From Phycisphaerales bacterium (GTDB taxonomy: Bacteria; Planctomycetota; Phycisphaerae; Phycisphaerales; UBA1924): a stretch of 64,000 nt of DNA. Where the stretch lies: assembly GCA_020845755.1 (NCBI GenBank), contig JADLFE010000030.1, positions 62,001 to 126,000 on the forward strand. The letters are read 5' to 3'. The first letter of the stretch is position 1. Each line of letters starts with the position of its first letter. Positions 43,216-51,928 of this stretch are shown here, one piece after another. The notes below the pieces were generated by a model. The model was given only the letters and a program-made list of their open reading frames with translations. It did not search any database and was not told where the DNA came from. A program made the translations under genes and the position numbers.

Positions 43216-43491
43216 TCAAACGTGCGAGTCCGAGGGAGATTCACCGGGCAACTCGCCCTTGGGTGCCTCTCGTGCCTCGGTGTCGATGATATGGAAGACG
43301 TCATCGACGCGGGCCCGAAAGGCCGCCGCGATGCGCATCGCGAGAAGGACCGACGGAACATAGCGAGACTGCTCGAGCAACACGATTGTCTGGCGTGTGC
43401 AACCGACACGATCCGCCAGCGCCTGCTGGGTCATTTCGCCGTGCTCGAAGCGGAGGCGGCGGATGCGATTGGTCAGTTGATGCGTGGTCAT
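43216..43491 (-). CDS. Small XRE-family transcriptional regulator
   Basis: The protein is 91 residues. The HTH is MTQQALADRVGCTRQTIVLL followed by EQSRYVPSVLLAMRIAAAF, typical of YozG-like Cro/CI regulators. The tail is acidic. It starts 4 nt after the stop of a four-helix membrane-protein gene, a pairing seen often between small XRE regulators and DUF2178-type membrane proteins. It may autoregulate the promoter at 44098-44126. Confidence 0.83.
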   Translation of the reverse strand: MTTHQLTNRIRRLRFEHGEMTQQALADRVGCTRQTIVLLEQSRYVPSVLLAMRIAAAFRARVDDVFHIIDTEAREAPKGELPGESPSDSHV

Positions 43492-43495
43492 GAGT

Positions 43496-44062
43496 TCAGC
43501 GCACGCGGTACCCGAGCAGGAGACCCGCCGGGAGCGCCAAGGCCCACACGACGAGGATGCACCAGAATGACAGCCCTATGAACGCGATGGGCACATGCCC
43601 GTTGCTCCAGAAGACCTCGGTGAGAGCGATCATCCACGCGGCGGCTACAACGAGCGTGGATACCGCCTGACAGCCTGGGGCGCGGGCCAGGATCTGTTCG
43701 TCGCGCTCGTCGAGGACGATGTGCCCCCGCGCGGCGCGACGGCGCGCAATCCAGATTGGCACGGTCGCGGAGATCGCGGCGGCCAGCGCCAGCATGCTGA
43801 CCAGCAGTCGCACGCCCGCACGCCCGTGGTAGGCCCCTGGACCTTCCAGAAGCACGATCATCGTGCCTGTCACGGCGAAGACGAACGAACTGGCACACGC
43901 GGTGATCGCCAGACGCTGCATGGGGGCGGTGGGCAGGGCCGAATTTCCCGGGACCGCGGCATGGGCTGCGGGTCTGGTCATCGCGATGGAAAAGGAGACC
44001 GAGATCGCGGTCACTCCGATCGCCGTCATGATCGAGATGACCATCCACAGGAGATTCGACAC
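43496..44062 (-). CDS. Four-helix membrane protein paired with XRE regulator (DUF2178-like)
   Basis: The protein is 188 residues with about four to five membrane helices. Between helices is ARGHIVLDERDEQILARA; the DERD-x-x-I stretch between helices is characteristic of the DUF2178-type proteins paired with XRE regulators. GTG 44062 is chosen because AAAGGAG precedes it with a 5-nt spacer; TTG 44080 lies upstream of that site. Function unknown. In related pairs a membrane-associated sensing role is suspected. Confidence 0.6.
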   Translation of the reverse strand: MSNLLWMVISIMTAIGVTAISVSFSIAMTRPAAHAAVPGNSALPTAPMQRLAITACASSFVFAVTGTMIVLLEGPGAYHGRAGVRLLVSMLALAAAISATVPIWIARRRAARGHIVLDERDEQILARAPGCQAVSTLVVAAAWMIALTEVFWSNGHVPIAFIGLSFWCILVVWALALPAGLLLGYRVR

Positions 44063-44097
44063 GGGCACTCCTTTCGGCAAAGGACGACGTCGGTCTG

Positions 44098-44138
44098 AAT
44101 GTACGCCGTATATGTCTTTATGTCAAATATGACGTACA
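44098..44138 (-). promoter_or_regulatory. Strong sigma70 promoter of the membrane-protein/XRE operon with flanking inverted repeat
   Basis: On the minus strand TTGACA (44126-44121), 17 nt and TACATT (44103-44098, 4 of 6) form a promoter. TGTACG (44100-44105) and CGTACA (44133-44138) are inverted repeats around it, and TATGTC occurs twice in the spacer region (44111-44116, 44119-44124). This fits an XRE operator. Confidence 0.6.
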
Positions 44139-44228
44139 CGCGTTGACATGGAGACTTGGCCGGCAGGGTCACGAAGGGGCGGATGGGGAAAGCGGGCGTA
44201 CGGTGTGCGGTCATCGCATGTGGGGCAT

Positions 44229-44258
44229 GAAAAAGCCCCGCGTTTCCGCAGGGCTTTC
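44229..44258 (-). terminator. Rho-independent terminator of the second pseudopilin-like gene
   Basis: On the minus strand AAAGCCC-T-GCG, loop GAAA, CGC-G-GGGCTTT, then more T. Two helices (3 and 7 bp) with one mismatch. It lies 34 nt after the stop at 44292. Confidence 0.8.
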
Positions 44259-44291
44259 GATCAGACGATTGCAGATCGGACAGTGAGCGGA

Positions 44292-45299
44292 TTAGTCAAC
44301 CCAGGTGTCGATCGCGGCAGCGCCCGAGTCAGCGCCGGTGACGGTGCTGTACGGACGGAGGAACGCGTTGCCGGCCTTGTTGCAGGCGTCCTTGCTGTAG
44401 GCGCCCTTGTAGTTGACATCGACCTTGGAAACGGTGGCATCAACCGGCTTGCCGTCGTCGTCCTTCTCGGCCATGAAGAGGTTGTCCGGGCGGGTGCGCT
44501 TGCCGGCCTGGAGCCCGGTGAAGTTGTAGGTGAGGGTCTCGGGGTCGGCCTTGACTTCGAAGTTGACGTGGTTGTCGTTGTAGCCGATGTTGCCTTCCCA
44601 GGTGGTGCGCGAGCCGTGGATCAGGAGGGTGTTGGAGTTGACGCCGACCTCGGGGTTGACGTCGGTGAGGACCCAGCCGTTCTCCGCGTCACCCTTGTAG
44701 ATCGGGCCGCGGTTGCCGATGCAGGTCTCGGTGGCGTTGAAGGAGTTGCTCCACTTGGCGCGCTGCTTGCCGAAGGGGGGCGTGTGGGCGTAGGAGTTGT
44801 GGCTCTTGCCCTTGTTGTCGGCGTGGCTGGCGGTTTCCTTATCGAGGGGGGTTCCCTGGAAAGAGGGGTCCCAGAGGGCCTTGGTCTTGTCGGAGTCCTT
44901 GGCGTCCTTGGGCTGGTTGAGTTCGTACTTGTTGTACTGCTCGACGGAGCCGTTCGCCTCGGCGGGTCCGACGCAGATTTCGGTGGGGATGTTGCCGTTG
45001 AAGATCATGAGGGAGAGGATGTGGCGGGTAGTGTCCTTCTGGAAGGCCAGTTTCGGATCGGTGGGATCGATGGTGGCGTTGGCCTTATCGAGGACGCTGG
45101 GGAGGGGATAGAGGTCGCCGTTGTTCTGAGCCCAGAGCGCCATCGCCGAGACGATGCCGCGGACCTGAGTCTGGTCCTTGAGCTGGCGGGCCGAGGCGCG
45201 GGCCTTGCCGAGGGCCGGCAAGAGGATGCCGATCAGCAGGGCGATGATGGCGATGACGACGAGCAACTCGATGAGCGTGAAACCTTTACGAGCCTTCAT
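44292..45299 (-). CDS. Second pseudopilin-like secreted protein
   Basis: The protein is 335 residues with [20 protein letters not shown], the prepilin methylation motif, then the [20 protein letters not shown] linker, nearly identical to the first 45 residues of the gene at the left edge. The soluble part differs, with YNDNHVNFEV in place of the H-x9-DG stretch. ATG 45299 has GGAG 7 nt upstream; the 48 extra residues in front of it have no leader features. It has its own terminator. Very G-skewed on the + strand. Ligand unknown. Confidence 0.85.
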   Translation of the reverse strand: MKARKGFTLIELLVVIAIIALLIGILLPALGKARASARQLKDQTQVRGIVSAMALWAQNNGDLYPLPSVLDKANATIDPTDPKLAFQKDTTRHILSLMIFNGNIPTEICVGPAEANGSVEQYNKYELNQPKDAKDSDKTKALWDPSFQGTPLDKETASHADNKGKSHNSYAHTPPFGKQRAKWSNSFNATETCIGNRGPIYKGDAENGWVLTDVNPEVGVNSNTLLIHGSRTTWEGNIGYNDNHVNFEVKADPETLTYNFTGLQAGKRTRPDNLFMAEKDDDGKPVDATVSKVDVNYKGAYSKDACNKAGNAFLRPYSTVTGADSGAAAIDTWVD

Positions 45300-45778
45300 A
45301 TGGAACTCCAGTAAGGCGATGGGTGCGGCGGGCACTCCGGCACGCCCAAGCCCGTTGTTGACGACCGAGGAAAGACCACAGGACGATTGACGTTTGGGGG
45401 AATTGCCGGGGTGGTCGTCGCGTGTGAGCGCGGACTGGACCAAAAACCGGCGAATCGCCGACGCTTCTTCGGGATGCTCGACACCGCCCGCCGCTCGGTC
45501 GTCTTAGTCGGCGAAGGGCCTTGAGCAAACCGGTCAGGATGTCGGCAGGCTTGAGGCTCCTTTTCGGAGCATCAGGTGGCGGCGAGTGCCGCCTATGAGA
45601 GCATTGGGAATCAGAAAACCGAACCGAAACCCGCTGCCTGCCCGCCCGGGAAAATCCGGGCGTAAAAGAAGGGTACCGGAAATGATATCCGCACGTCAAG
45701 TGGTTCGGTTCCCGGGCCCAGAGAAAATCAGGGAGAAGGGCGGCGGACCGGCACCCCGGATGTGGTATACCGTCGGCC
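45300..45778. other. 479-nt intergenic region without a recognised gene
   Basis: No convincing gene. Two small hairpins are visible: GCTCC/GGAGC at 45556-45570 with a TTTTC loop, and a 7-bp stem CGCCCGG/CCGGGCG at 45643-45662 with a GAAAAT loop, neither followed by a T-tract. The right end carries TATACC (45766-45771), the candidate -10 of the RidA gene. Confidence 0.5.
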
Positions 45779-46285
45779 ATGTCAACCCAACCCGCTGGCG
45801 TCACCTCCCCCACTGATCCCGAATCTGCCCTTGCGAAGATGGGGCTCGTGCTACCCACACCGGCGAAGCCCGTGGCCGCGTATGTTCCGACGAAGATCAC
45901 AGGGTCGCTGCTGTATGTCGCAGGGCAGATCCCTATGAAAGACGGGCAGATGATGTTCAAGGGATCGCTGCCGGGCGCTGTGAGCATCGAGCAGGGGATC
46001 GAATGTGCGCGGCAGTGCGCTTTGAATGGCCTGGCGGCGGCGAAGGCGGCGTTGGGCAATCTGCGATGCATCAAGAGCGTGATCCGGCTGGGTGTGTTCG
46101 TGGCGAGCGAGCCGGGGTTCTATGACCAGCCGAAGATTGCCAACGGGGCCAGCGAGTTGATGCTCGCGGTGTTCGGCGAGGCGGGGCGTCACGCACGGGC
46201 CGCGGTCGGGAGCATCGCGCTCCCGCTGGGCGCACCGGTTGAGGTGGAATTTCTGTTCGAGGTGTCGGCGGGCGAGTGCCCGTGA
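45779..46285 (+). CDS. RidA/YjgF-family protein
   Basis: The protein is 168 residues. The family core is present: LVLPTPAKPVAAYVPTKITG, LLYVAGQIPMKDG, IEQGIECARQCALNGLAAAK, RLGVFVASEPGFYDQPKIAN and the C-terminal VEVEFLFEV. It belongs to the YjgH/TdcF-like subgroup acting on reactive enamine/imine intermediates of amino-acid metabolism. TATACC ends 7 nt before the ATG, with no Shine-Dalgarno. It precedes argR. Confidence 0.85.
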   Translation: MSTQPAGVTSPTDPESALAKMGLVLPTPAKPVAAYVPTKITGSLLYVAGQIPMKDGQMMFKGSLPGAVSIEQGIECARQCALNGLAAAKAALGNLRCIKSVIRLGVFVASEPGFYDQPKIANGASELMLAVFGEAGRHARAAVGSIALPLGAPVEVEFLFEVSAGECP

Positions 46286-46330
46286 GATCGTCGCCGGCCG
46301 CGGGGACATCGGGCGGGGCGGTGTCGCCGC

Positions 46331-46363
46331 TTGACTGTTTATTCACTTGGTGAATAATCATCC
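46331..46363 (+). promoter_or_regulatory. argR: argR promoter with overlapping palindromic operator; leaderless start
   Basis: TTGACT (46331-46336), 16 nt, AATAAT (46353-46358), then 5 nt to ATG 46364: transcription would begin at the start codon. TTATTCAC-TTG-GTGAATAA (46339-46357) is a perfect inverted repeat with 8-bp arms that covers the spacer and -10. Such a site between the promoter elements suits autorepression by ArgR. It does not follow the classical ARG-box order (TGAAT-N4-ATTCA). Confidence 0.65.
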
Positions 46364-46834
46364 ATGAGCGACAAGGTCCGCCGACATCTCGTCGTCAGAC
46401 GCCTGGTGCAGCGTGGCGGGGTCGCCAACCAGGATGAACTCCAGCGGTTGCTCCACGACCACGGCATCGAGGTCACGCAGGCCACCCTCTCCCGCGATCT
46501 GCGTGAGTTGGGTGTCCTGAAGGGGCCGGGCGGGTACGTCCTCCCCGAATCAGGAACTCCGAGCGGGATTGAGGCTGGCGAGGCGACGCTGGTGCTTCGC
46601 TCGTATCTGCGGGACGCCGTAGCGGCGGGCACGCTGGTGGTCGCCAAGACCGGGCCGGGTCAGGCGCCGGCGCTGGCCCTGGAGTTTGACCGCGGCGCGT
46701 GGCCCGAGATCATCGGCACGATCGCGGGGGACGACACGGTCTTCATCGCAACCGAAACCAACGCGACGGCACGGGCGCTCGCATCGAAACTGACCGGCGG
46801 CACGCGCCGCCAGAGCAAGCGAGGGCGGGCATGA
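46364..46834 (+). CDS. argR: Arginine repressor
   Basis: The protein is 156 residues. The N-terminal winged HTH contains VANQDELQRLLHDHGIEVTQ and ATLSRDLRELGVLKGPGGYV, and the C-terminal hexamerisation/arginine-binding domain contains GPGQAPALALEFD and GTIAGDDTVFIATETNATAR (GTIAGDDT motif; the Asp contacts arginine). In related bacteria it represses arginine genes when bound by L-arginine. Here it is the first gene of argR-argC-argB with overlapping starts, an operon controlled by the palindrome at 46339-46357. No Shine-Dalgarno; see the promoter entry. Confidence 0.93.
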   Translation: MSDKVRRHLVVRRLVQRGGVANQDELQRLLHDHGIEVTQATLSRDLRELGVLKGPGGYVLPESGTPSGIEAGEATLVLRSYLRDAVAAGTLVVAKTGPGQAPALALEFDRGAWPEIIGTIAGDDTVFIATETNATARALASKLTGGTRRQSKRGRA

Positions 46835-47871
46835 GTGCACGCATCGTCATTGTCGGTGCCGGGGGCTACAGCGGCGCGGAACTTGCCGAGATTCTGCTCG
46901 GTCACCCATCGGCGACGATCGTCGCGCTGGCCGCCTCGGCACGGCGCGAGAAGGGTGACGCGACCGCGTCGCGGTTTGACGAACTCTTCACGCGGTTCCG
47001 GGGGCGGCTTGAACTTCCCGTGGTCGCGGCCGACGCGCCGAGGATCCGCGAGATGAAGCCCGATTGTGTCTTCCTCGCGACGCCGCACGAGGCGAGCCTC
47101 GAACTCGCCGCGGCGCTGCGCGATGTGCTCGTGATCGACCTCTCGGCCGCGTTCCGCCTGAAGGACGCGGCGCAGTACCCCGTGTTCTATGGCTTTGAGC
47201 ACACGGAGCAATCGCTGCTTTCGCGCGCGGTGTATGGCCTGCCCGAGTTGTATCGCGATGCGATCCGCACGGCGAACCTGATCGCGGCGCCGGGGTGCTA
47301 TCCGACCAGCGCGATCCTACCCCTCGCTCCGCTTGTTCGGGCGGGCGCGGTGCGAAGCGGTACGCGCCCGATCATCGATTCGACCAGCGGCGTGAGCGGC
47401 GCGGGGCGGGGCCTGACACTGAAATCGCTGTACTGCGAGGTGAGCCTGCAGGCGTACAACGTCTTCAAACATCGGCATCAGCCGGAGATCGACGCCTATG
47501 CGGGGTGTGGGACGATCTTCACGCCGCACCTGGGCGCGTTCGATCGCGGGATTCTCTCGACCATCCACGTCGAGATCGCGCCGGGTTGGAACGCCGAGCA
47601 TGTCGAGCGGACGCTCCGCGCGGCGTATGGGAACGAACGCTTCGTTCGCTTGTGCGGGGCGGGTGTCTGGCCGTCGGTCGCGGACGTACGACGGACCAAC
47701 TTCTGCGACATCGGCTGGGCGGTCGACGAAACGAAATCGCACCTCATTCTTGGATCGGCGATCGACAACCTGACCAAGGGCGCCGCTGGCCAGGCGGTGC
47801 AGTGCATGAATATCCGCCTCGGATTCGCGGAGAATGCGGGCCTTGGCGATGCGCACGGAGGGACAACGTGA
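46831..47871 (+). CDS. argC: N-acetyl-gamma-glutamyl-phosphate reductase
   Basis: The protein is 346 residues. The nucleotide-binding VIVGAGGYSGAELAEILLGH and the active-site Cys in AAPGCYPTSAILPLAPL are visible, with GVSGAGRGLT and HRHQPEIDAY typical of ArgC. It reduces N-acetyl-glutamyl phosphate with NADPH. The ATG overlaps the argR stop (ATGA). Confidence 0.95.
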   Translation: MSARIVIVGAGGYSGAELAEILLGHPSATIVALAASARREKGDATASRFDELFTRFRGRLELPVVAADAPRIREMKPDCVFLATPHEASLELAAALRDVLVIDLSAAFRLKDAAQYPVFYGFEHTEQSLLSRAVYGLPELYRDAIRTANLIAAPGCYPTSAILPLAPLVRAGAVRSGTRPIIDSTSGVSGAGRGLTLKSLYCEVSLQAYNVFKHRHQPEIDAYAGCGTIFTPHLGAFDRGILSTIHVEIAPGWNAEHVERTLRAAYGNERFVRLCGAGVWPSVADVRRTNFCDIGWAVDETKSHLILGSAIDNLTKGAAGQAVQCMNIRLGFAENAGLGDAHGGTT

Positions 47872-48677
47872 ACGACGGCCCTCTGGTTGTGAAGGTCGGC
47901 GGCACGGGCGTGGATGATCCAGCGTCGGGGTCGGCGTTGTGGCGCGCCATCATCGACGCGCACGAAGTGCTGGAGGGGAAACTCGTGCTCGTCCACGGCG
48001 GCGGGCGCGCTGTTGATCAGCACCTGACGCGGCTTGGCATGAAGTCGGAGCGAGTCGACGGCCTGCGCGTCACGCCGCCGGAGCAGATGGGCGAGATCGC
48101 CGGCGTGCTCGCGGGGCGCGTGAACAAGGGCGTGGTGGGAGCGATCAACGCGATGAGCGCCGGGCTGGCGGTCGGCCTGTGCCTCGGCGACGGCGACTTG
48201 TTGCGCACCGAAAAGAAGACGCTGGCCGGCGGCTGTGACCTTGGGCGCGTCGGCACGCCAGTCGCAAGCGGGCCAACCAACGGCCTGCTCTCGATTCTCA
48301 TGCGCAACAACGTGCTCGCGGTCGTTTCGTCGATCGGAATCGGGTTCGACGGCGGGCTGCTCAATGTCAACGCCGACGACGCGGCGGCGGGTATCGCGCA
48401 ACGCTACAAGGCCCGCGCCCTGGTGCTGCTCACAGACGTGCCGGGCGTGCTGGACGAGGGCAAGTCGTTGGTTGAGAAACTCGACGGCACGGGTATCGAA
48501 TCAATGATCGCACGCGGGATCATCCACGGTGGGATGGTGCCCAAGGTCAGGGCCGCGCTCTCGACCGCTGTGCTTGCGGGCTGCCCGGTCGTCATCGCCT
48601 CGTGGGCCGAGCCGGCGGCCATCGTCCGTATAGCCCGCGGCCAGAGCGGCGGGACCCGTATCGTTGGCGGGGCGTAA
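47868..48677 (+). CDS. argB: Acetylglutamate kinase
   Basis: The protein is 269 residues. It has the kinase start PLVVKVGGTGVDD, the glycine-rich VLVHGGGRAVDQHL, RVDGLRVTPPEQ, a NVNADDAAAGIA loop and VLLTDVPGVLDEGKSL. It phosphorylates N-acetylglutamate. The GTG start overlaps the argC stop (GTGA). No N-terminal arginine-sensing helix is evident. Confidence 0.93.
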   Translation: MNDGPLVVKVGGTGVDDPASGSALWRAIIDAHEVLEGKLVLVHGGGRAVDQHLTRLGMKSERVDGLRVTPPEQMGEIAGVLAGRVNKGVVGAINAMSAGLAVGLCLGDGDLLRTEKKTLAGGCDLGRVGTPVASGPTNGLLSILMRNNVLAVVSSIGIGFDGGLLNVNADDAAAGIAQRYKARALVLLTDVPGVLDEGKSLVEKLDGTGIESMIARGIIHGGMVPKVRAALSTAVLAGCPVVIASWAEPAAIVRIARGQSGGTRIVGGA

Positions 48678-48698
48678 CGCCCTTCGGAGCATCTGAGT

Positions 48699-49751
48699 AT
48701 GCCAAAGTCGGCTTCACAATCGAGCAAGTCAAACGCCAAGCCCGGCAAATCGGGCGAGAAGAGCAAGGCGCCGCGATCGCGCGAGACCGCACATTCGAGT
48801 TCTCACTCGTCCTCGCTCGCGCCCGGGAGCGATCTGCTCACGCTCTCGCACCTTTCTCGGGGAACGATCGAGGACCTCTTCTTGCTCACCCGCGAGATCA
48901 AGCGCGATATCCGCCCGTTCCGCCACGCGCTCGACGGCAAGGCGGTCGTCATGCTGTTCGAGAAGCCGTCGCTACGCACGCGGGTGTCGTTCGAGGTCGG
49001 CATCAACAAACTCGGCGGCACCGCGATCTACATGGACCACGGGAAGCAACGTCTCGGCGAGCGAGAGAGCGTGAAGGACTATGCCCTCAACCTCGAGCGC
49101 TGGGTGGAGTGCATCGTGGCCCGCGTCTACCTGCAGACGGTGCTTGAAGAAATGGCCGACGCGTCGCGCGTGCCGGTGATCAACGCGCTCTCGGATCGAT
49201 TCCACCCGTGCCAGGCGCTGGCGGACATGTTCACGCTGCTGGAACAGTTCGGCACGATGCGTGATCGACGCATCGCGTATATCGGCGACGGCAACAACGT
49301 GTGCAATTCGCTCATGCACGCCGCGACGATCCTGGGCGTCGGGATGGTCGTCGTGACTCCCGAGGGATTCGAGCCTCCCGCGAGCGTGATCGACGACTGC
49401 GAGCGATTGGCCGCGGTATCGGGCTCTGAACTGGTAATCAGCAGCGACCGCGAGAAGCTGCACGGCTGCGACGCGGTGTACACCGACGTGTGGCTGTCGA
49501 TGGGGCAGGGCGCTGGCGCCGCGGACGAGGCCGCCAAGCGCCGGGCGAAGTTCGAGCCCTATCGCGTGACGCCGGAGTTGATGTCGCTGGCGCGGAAGAA
49601 TGCCCGGTTCATGCACTGCCTCCCGGCGCACCGCGGCGAGGAAGTCGTCGACGAGGTGATCGACTCGCGTGTATCGATTGTCTATGACCAGGCCGAGAAC
49701 CGGATGCACGCCCAGAACGCGCTGCTCGTGAAACTCCTAGGGAATCAGTAG
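48699..49751 (+). CDS. argF: Ornithine carbamoyltransferase
   Basis: The protein is 350 residues. The carbamoyl-phosphate loop is FEKPSLRTRVSFEVG (SLRTR in place of STRTR), with HPCQALADMFTL, an FMHCLPAHRGEEV segment with the ornithine-side Cys, and DVWLSMGQG. A roughly 40-residue Ser/Lys-rich N-terminal tail (MPKSASQSSKSNAKPGKSGE) precedes the normal start of the family. It has a Shine-Dalgarno (GGAG) 8 nt before its ATG, so it is probably real. It converts ornithine to citrulline. Confidence 0.93.
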   Translation: MPKSASQSSKSNAKPGKSGEKSKAPRSRETAHSSSHSSSLAPGSDLLTLSHLSRGTIEDLFLLTREIKRDIRPFRHALDGKAVVMLFEKPSLRTRVSFEVGINKLGGTAIYMDHGKQRLGERESVKDYALNLERWVECIVARVYLQTVLEEMADASRVPVINALSDRFHPCQALADMFTLLEQFGTMRDRRIAYIGDGNNVCNSLMHAATILGVGMVVVTPEGFEPPASVIDDCERLAAVSGSELVISSDREKLHGCDAVYTDVWLSMGQGAGAADEAAKRRAKFEPYRVTPELMSLARKNARFMHCLPAHRGEEVVDEVIDSRVSIVYDQAENRMHAQNALLVKLLGNQ

Positions 49752-49881
49752 TCATCCAATTCACGAGCCGGCCGAAAGCCGGCTTGACCGATCGACCTCG
49801 TGCCGCCCGCAGCGTGCGAGCGCGACCTCACAAAGAACCACCCACACCCGCAAGGGTGCCTGACAGAAAGAGAGAATCGAC

Positions 49882-51102
49882 ATGGCGAAGAAGCGGATTG
49901 CGCTCGCGTATTCGGGAGGTCTTGACACTTCGTGCATCGTGCCGTGGCTGCGTGAGAATGTCGAGAACGCCGAGGTCATCTGCGTCGTCGGCGACGTGGG
50001 CCAGGGCGCCGACGAATTGACGGGTGTGGAGAAGAAGGCCAAGGACTCGGGAGCGGCCGAGTGCCATGTCGTCGATCTCCGCAAGGAGTTTGTCGACGAG
50101 TTCGTCATGCCGACGGTCATCACCGGAGGCGTATACGAGGGCCGCTACCTGCTCGGCACCGCGATGGCGCGTCCGGTGCTCGCTCGGGCCCAAGTCATCG
50201 TCGCCAAGAAGACTGGCTGTTCGGCACTCTCGCACGGCTGCACGGGCAAGGGCAACGACCAGGTCCGCTTCGAGTCGGCCTACGCCGCACTCGCCCCGGA
50301 GATGGAACTCATCATCCCGTGGCGTGATTCTCGCTGGAATCTCTCCGGGCGTCTGGCGATGCTCGATTACCTGAAGCAGCGCAACGTCCCCACCACCGCC
50401 AGCGCGACCAAGATCTACTCGCGCGACCGCAACCTCTGGCACATCAGCCACGAGGGCGGCGCGATCGAGGACCCGTGGAACGCGCCGCCCGAGGACGCGT
50501 GGATGCTGACCGCCGAGCCATCCAAGGCGCCGGACAAGGCCGAGGACGTGACGCTGACATTCGCCAAGGGGCGTCCGTTCGCGCTCAACGGCGCGAAGAT
50601 GGAGGCATGGCAGATTATCGAGAAGCTCAATTCCATCGCCGGAGCGCATGGCGTTGGGCGCGTGGACCTGGTCGAGAACCGGCGCGTCGGCATGAAGTCA
50701 CGCGGGCTGTACGAAACGCCGGGTGGCACCGTCGTCGTCGAGGCGCTCCGCGCGATCGAAGAACTGGTGCTCGACCGCGAGACACGCCACTACCGCGAGC
50801 ACCTCGGGCTCACCTTCGCCGAACTTGTCTACGACGGACGCTGGTTCACGCCGCTGCGCGAGGCGCTGTGGGCCTGCGGCGAGAAGATCGCCGAGCGTCT
50901 CGACGGCGAGATCGTGGTGCGTCTCTTCAAGGGCACCGCGACCGCGGTGAAGCGCAAGAGCCCCAACTCGCTCTACGCCGAGAAGATGGTCAGCTTCGAG
51001 GGCGAGGAGATCTACAGCCACAAGGACGCCGGCGGCTTCATCAAGCTGCTGTCGCTCCCGGAGCGCATCCGCGCGATCAAGGCCCACGGCGGAGCGAAGT
51101 AG
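49882..51102 (+). CDS. argG: Argininosuccinate synthase
   Basis: The protein is 406 residues. The ATP pyrophosphatase motif is ALAYSGGLDTSCIVPWL, followed by GTAMARPVLARAQV, HGCTGKGNDQVRFE, IIPWRD and a C-terminal tetramerisation helix. It joins citrulline and aspartate. It lies 130 nt after argF. A terminator follows. Confidence 0.96.
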   Translation: MAKKRIALAYSGGLDTSCIVPWLRENVENAEVICVVGDVGQGADELTGVEKKAKDSGAAECHVVDLRKEFVDEFVMPTVITGGVYEGRYLLGTAMARPVLARAQVIVAKKTGCSALSHGCTGKGNDQVRFESAYAALAPEMELIIPWRDSRWNLSGRLAMLDYLKQRNVPTTASATKIYSRDRNLWHISHEGGAIEDPWNAPPEDAWMLTAEPSKAPDKAEDVTLTFAKGRPFALNGAKMEAWQIIEKLNSIAGAHGVGRVDLVENRRVGMKSRGLYETPGGTVVVEALRAIEELVLDRETRHYREHLGLTFAELVYDGRWFTPLREALWACGEKIAERLDGEIVVRLFKGTATAVKRKSPNSLYAEKMVSFEGEEIYSHKDAGGFIKLLSLPERIRAIKAHGGAK

Positions 51103-51150
51103 TCACCGTCCGGGTCGGTTTGAGCACCGCGGCACATTGCCATCCATGAC

Positions 51151-51180
51151 ACGACCGGCGCGACGAGCGCCTGTCGTTTT
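51151..51180 (+). terminator. Rho-independent terminator after argG
   Basis: CGAC-C-GGCGC, loop GACGA, GCGCC-T-GTCG, then TTTT (51177-51180). Stem of nine paired bases with one mismatch. It lies 48 nt after the argG stop. Confidence 0.6.
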
Positions 51181-51210
51181 CGTTGAATAGTGGCCACGGC
51201 GTGCGGGCTC

Positions 51211-51756
51211 TTACCGCTTCCTTTTCGCCGCGATCACGCCGCCGATGATCGCGAGCATCGCCGCGCCCGGCGCGGGCACGAGATTGATGTCGGCGCCGAG
51301 CGGCCCGGCGATCGTGATCTTGTACGCGCCCTCGTCGAGCGCCCACGGCTCTTCGATCCAGTAGTACGACGCCGCCACAACCTGATAGGTCCCCTGCGAC
51401 AAAGACAGCGGTGTGGTTCCGCCGATCAGGTCGCCGCCCAGATCACTTCCCCACAGGGCAAACGGCGCCGGCGAGAAGTAGTCCAGCGGGTTGTAGTCAT
51501 TGGCATAGACGCCGATCCACGGCGCGAGCGTCGTGTCGATCGCGTCCATCGAGATGGTGTACACGCCGTCCATGTTGATCGTGAACGTGAAGGCGTCGTA
51601 GTAGAACGTGTTCTGGTTGGGCGCGTCAGGGCCGTTGTATCCGATCGCGATCGAGTCGCTGGTGGTCAGCACGCCGTCGATCGAGAGCGGGTTGTCAGCC
51701 AGTGCCGAACCGGCCAAGGCGAGCGCCAGCGCGGCGCTCAGGTGCGTGGTCTTCAT
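51211..51756 (-). CDS. Secreted protein with PEP-CTERM-like sorting tail
   Basis: The protein is 181 residues: a signal peptide (MKTTHLSAALALALAGSALA), a beta-rich domain rich in aromatic residues (FYYDAFTFTINMDGVYTISM), and at the end VPAPGAAMLAIIGGVIAAKR followed by KR. This is the tripartite PEP-CTERM pattern (a PxP/PAP motif, a membrane helix, a basic end) in the VPAPGA form. It would be sorted by an exosortase; none is in the window. The Shine-Dalgarno (GAGGAGAAG) is good. Convergent with argG. Confidence 0.8.
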   Translation of the reverse strand: MKTTHLSAALALALAGSALADNPLSIDGVLTTSDSIAIGYNGPDAPNQNTFYYDAFTFTINMDGVYTISMDAIDTTLAPWIGVYANDYNPLDYFSPAPFALWGSDLGGDLIGGTTPLSLSQGTYQVVAASYYWIEEPWALDEGAYKITIAGPLGADINLVPAPGAAMLAIIGGVIAAKRKR

Positions 51757-51928
51757 CGTCTCTTCTCCTCAAGGCGGCCGGCGGAAGGCCGCGTCATTCA
51801 CAGTGCGACGAAAGCCGTGTCCGCGGCTATTCGGCCCGCCCGCAATGGAGAGGCATCAATCCAGATTTTGATGCCGCGGGCGAGATTCGGCACCTGATCG
51901 CCCGCCAGTGGCGTGGTATGCTCCGCGC

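Noticed and set aside
45643..45662. Hairpin CGCCCGG/CCGGGCG as a terminator
   Set aside because: No T-tract on either strand and no adjacent gene end.
46339..46357. Classical ARG box at argR
   Set aside because: The half-sites are in the reverse order (ATTCAC..GTGAAT), so only a generic palindromic operator is claimed.
49766..49784. Hairpin AGCCGGC-CGAAA-GCCGGCT after argF as a terminator
   Set aside because: Only CTTGACCG follows; too weak to call, and argG probably shares the transcript.
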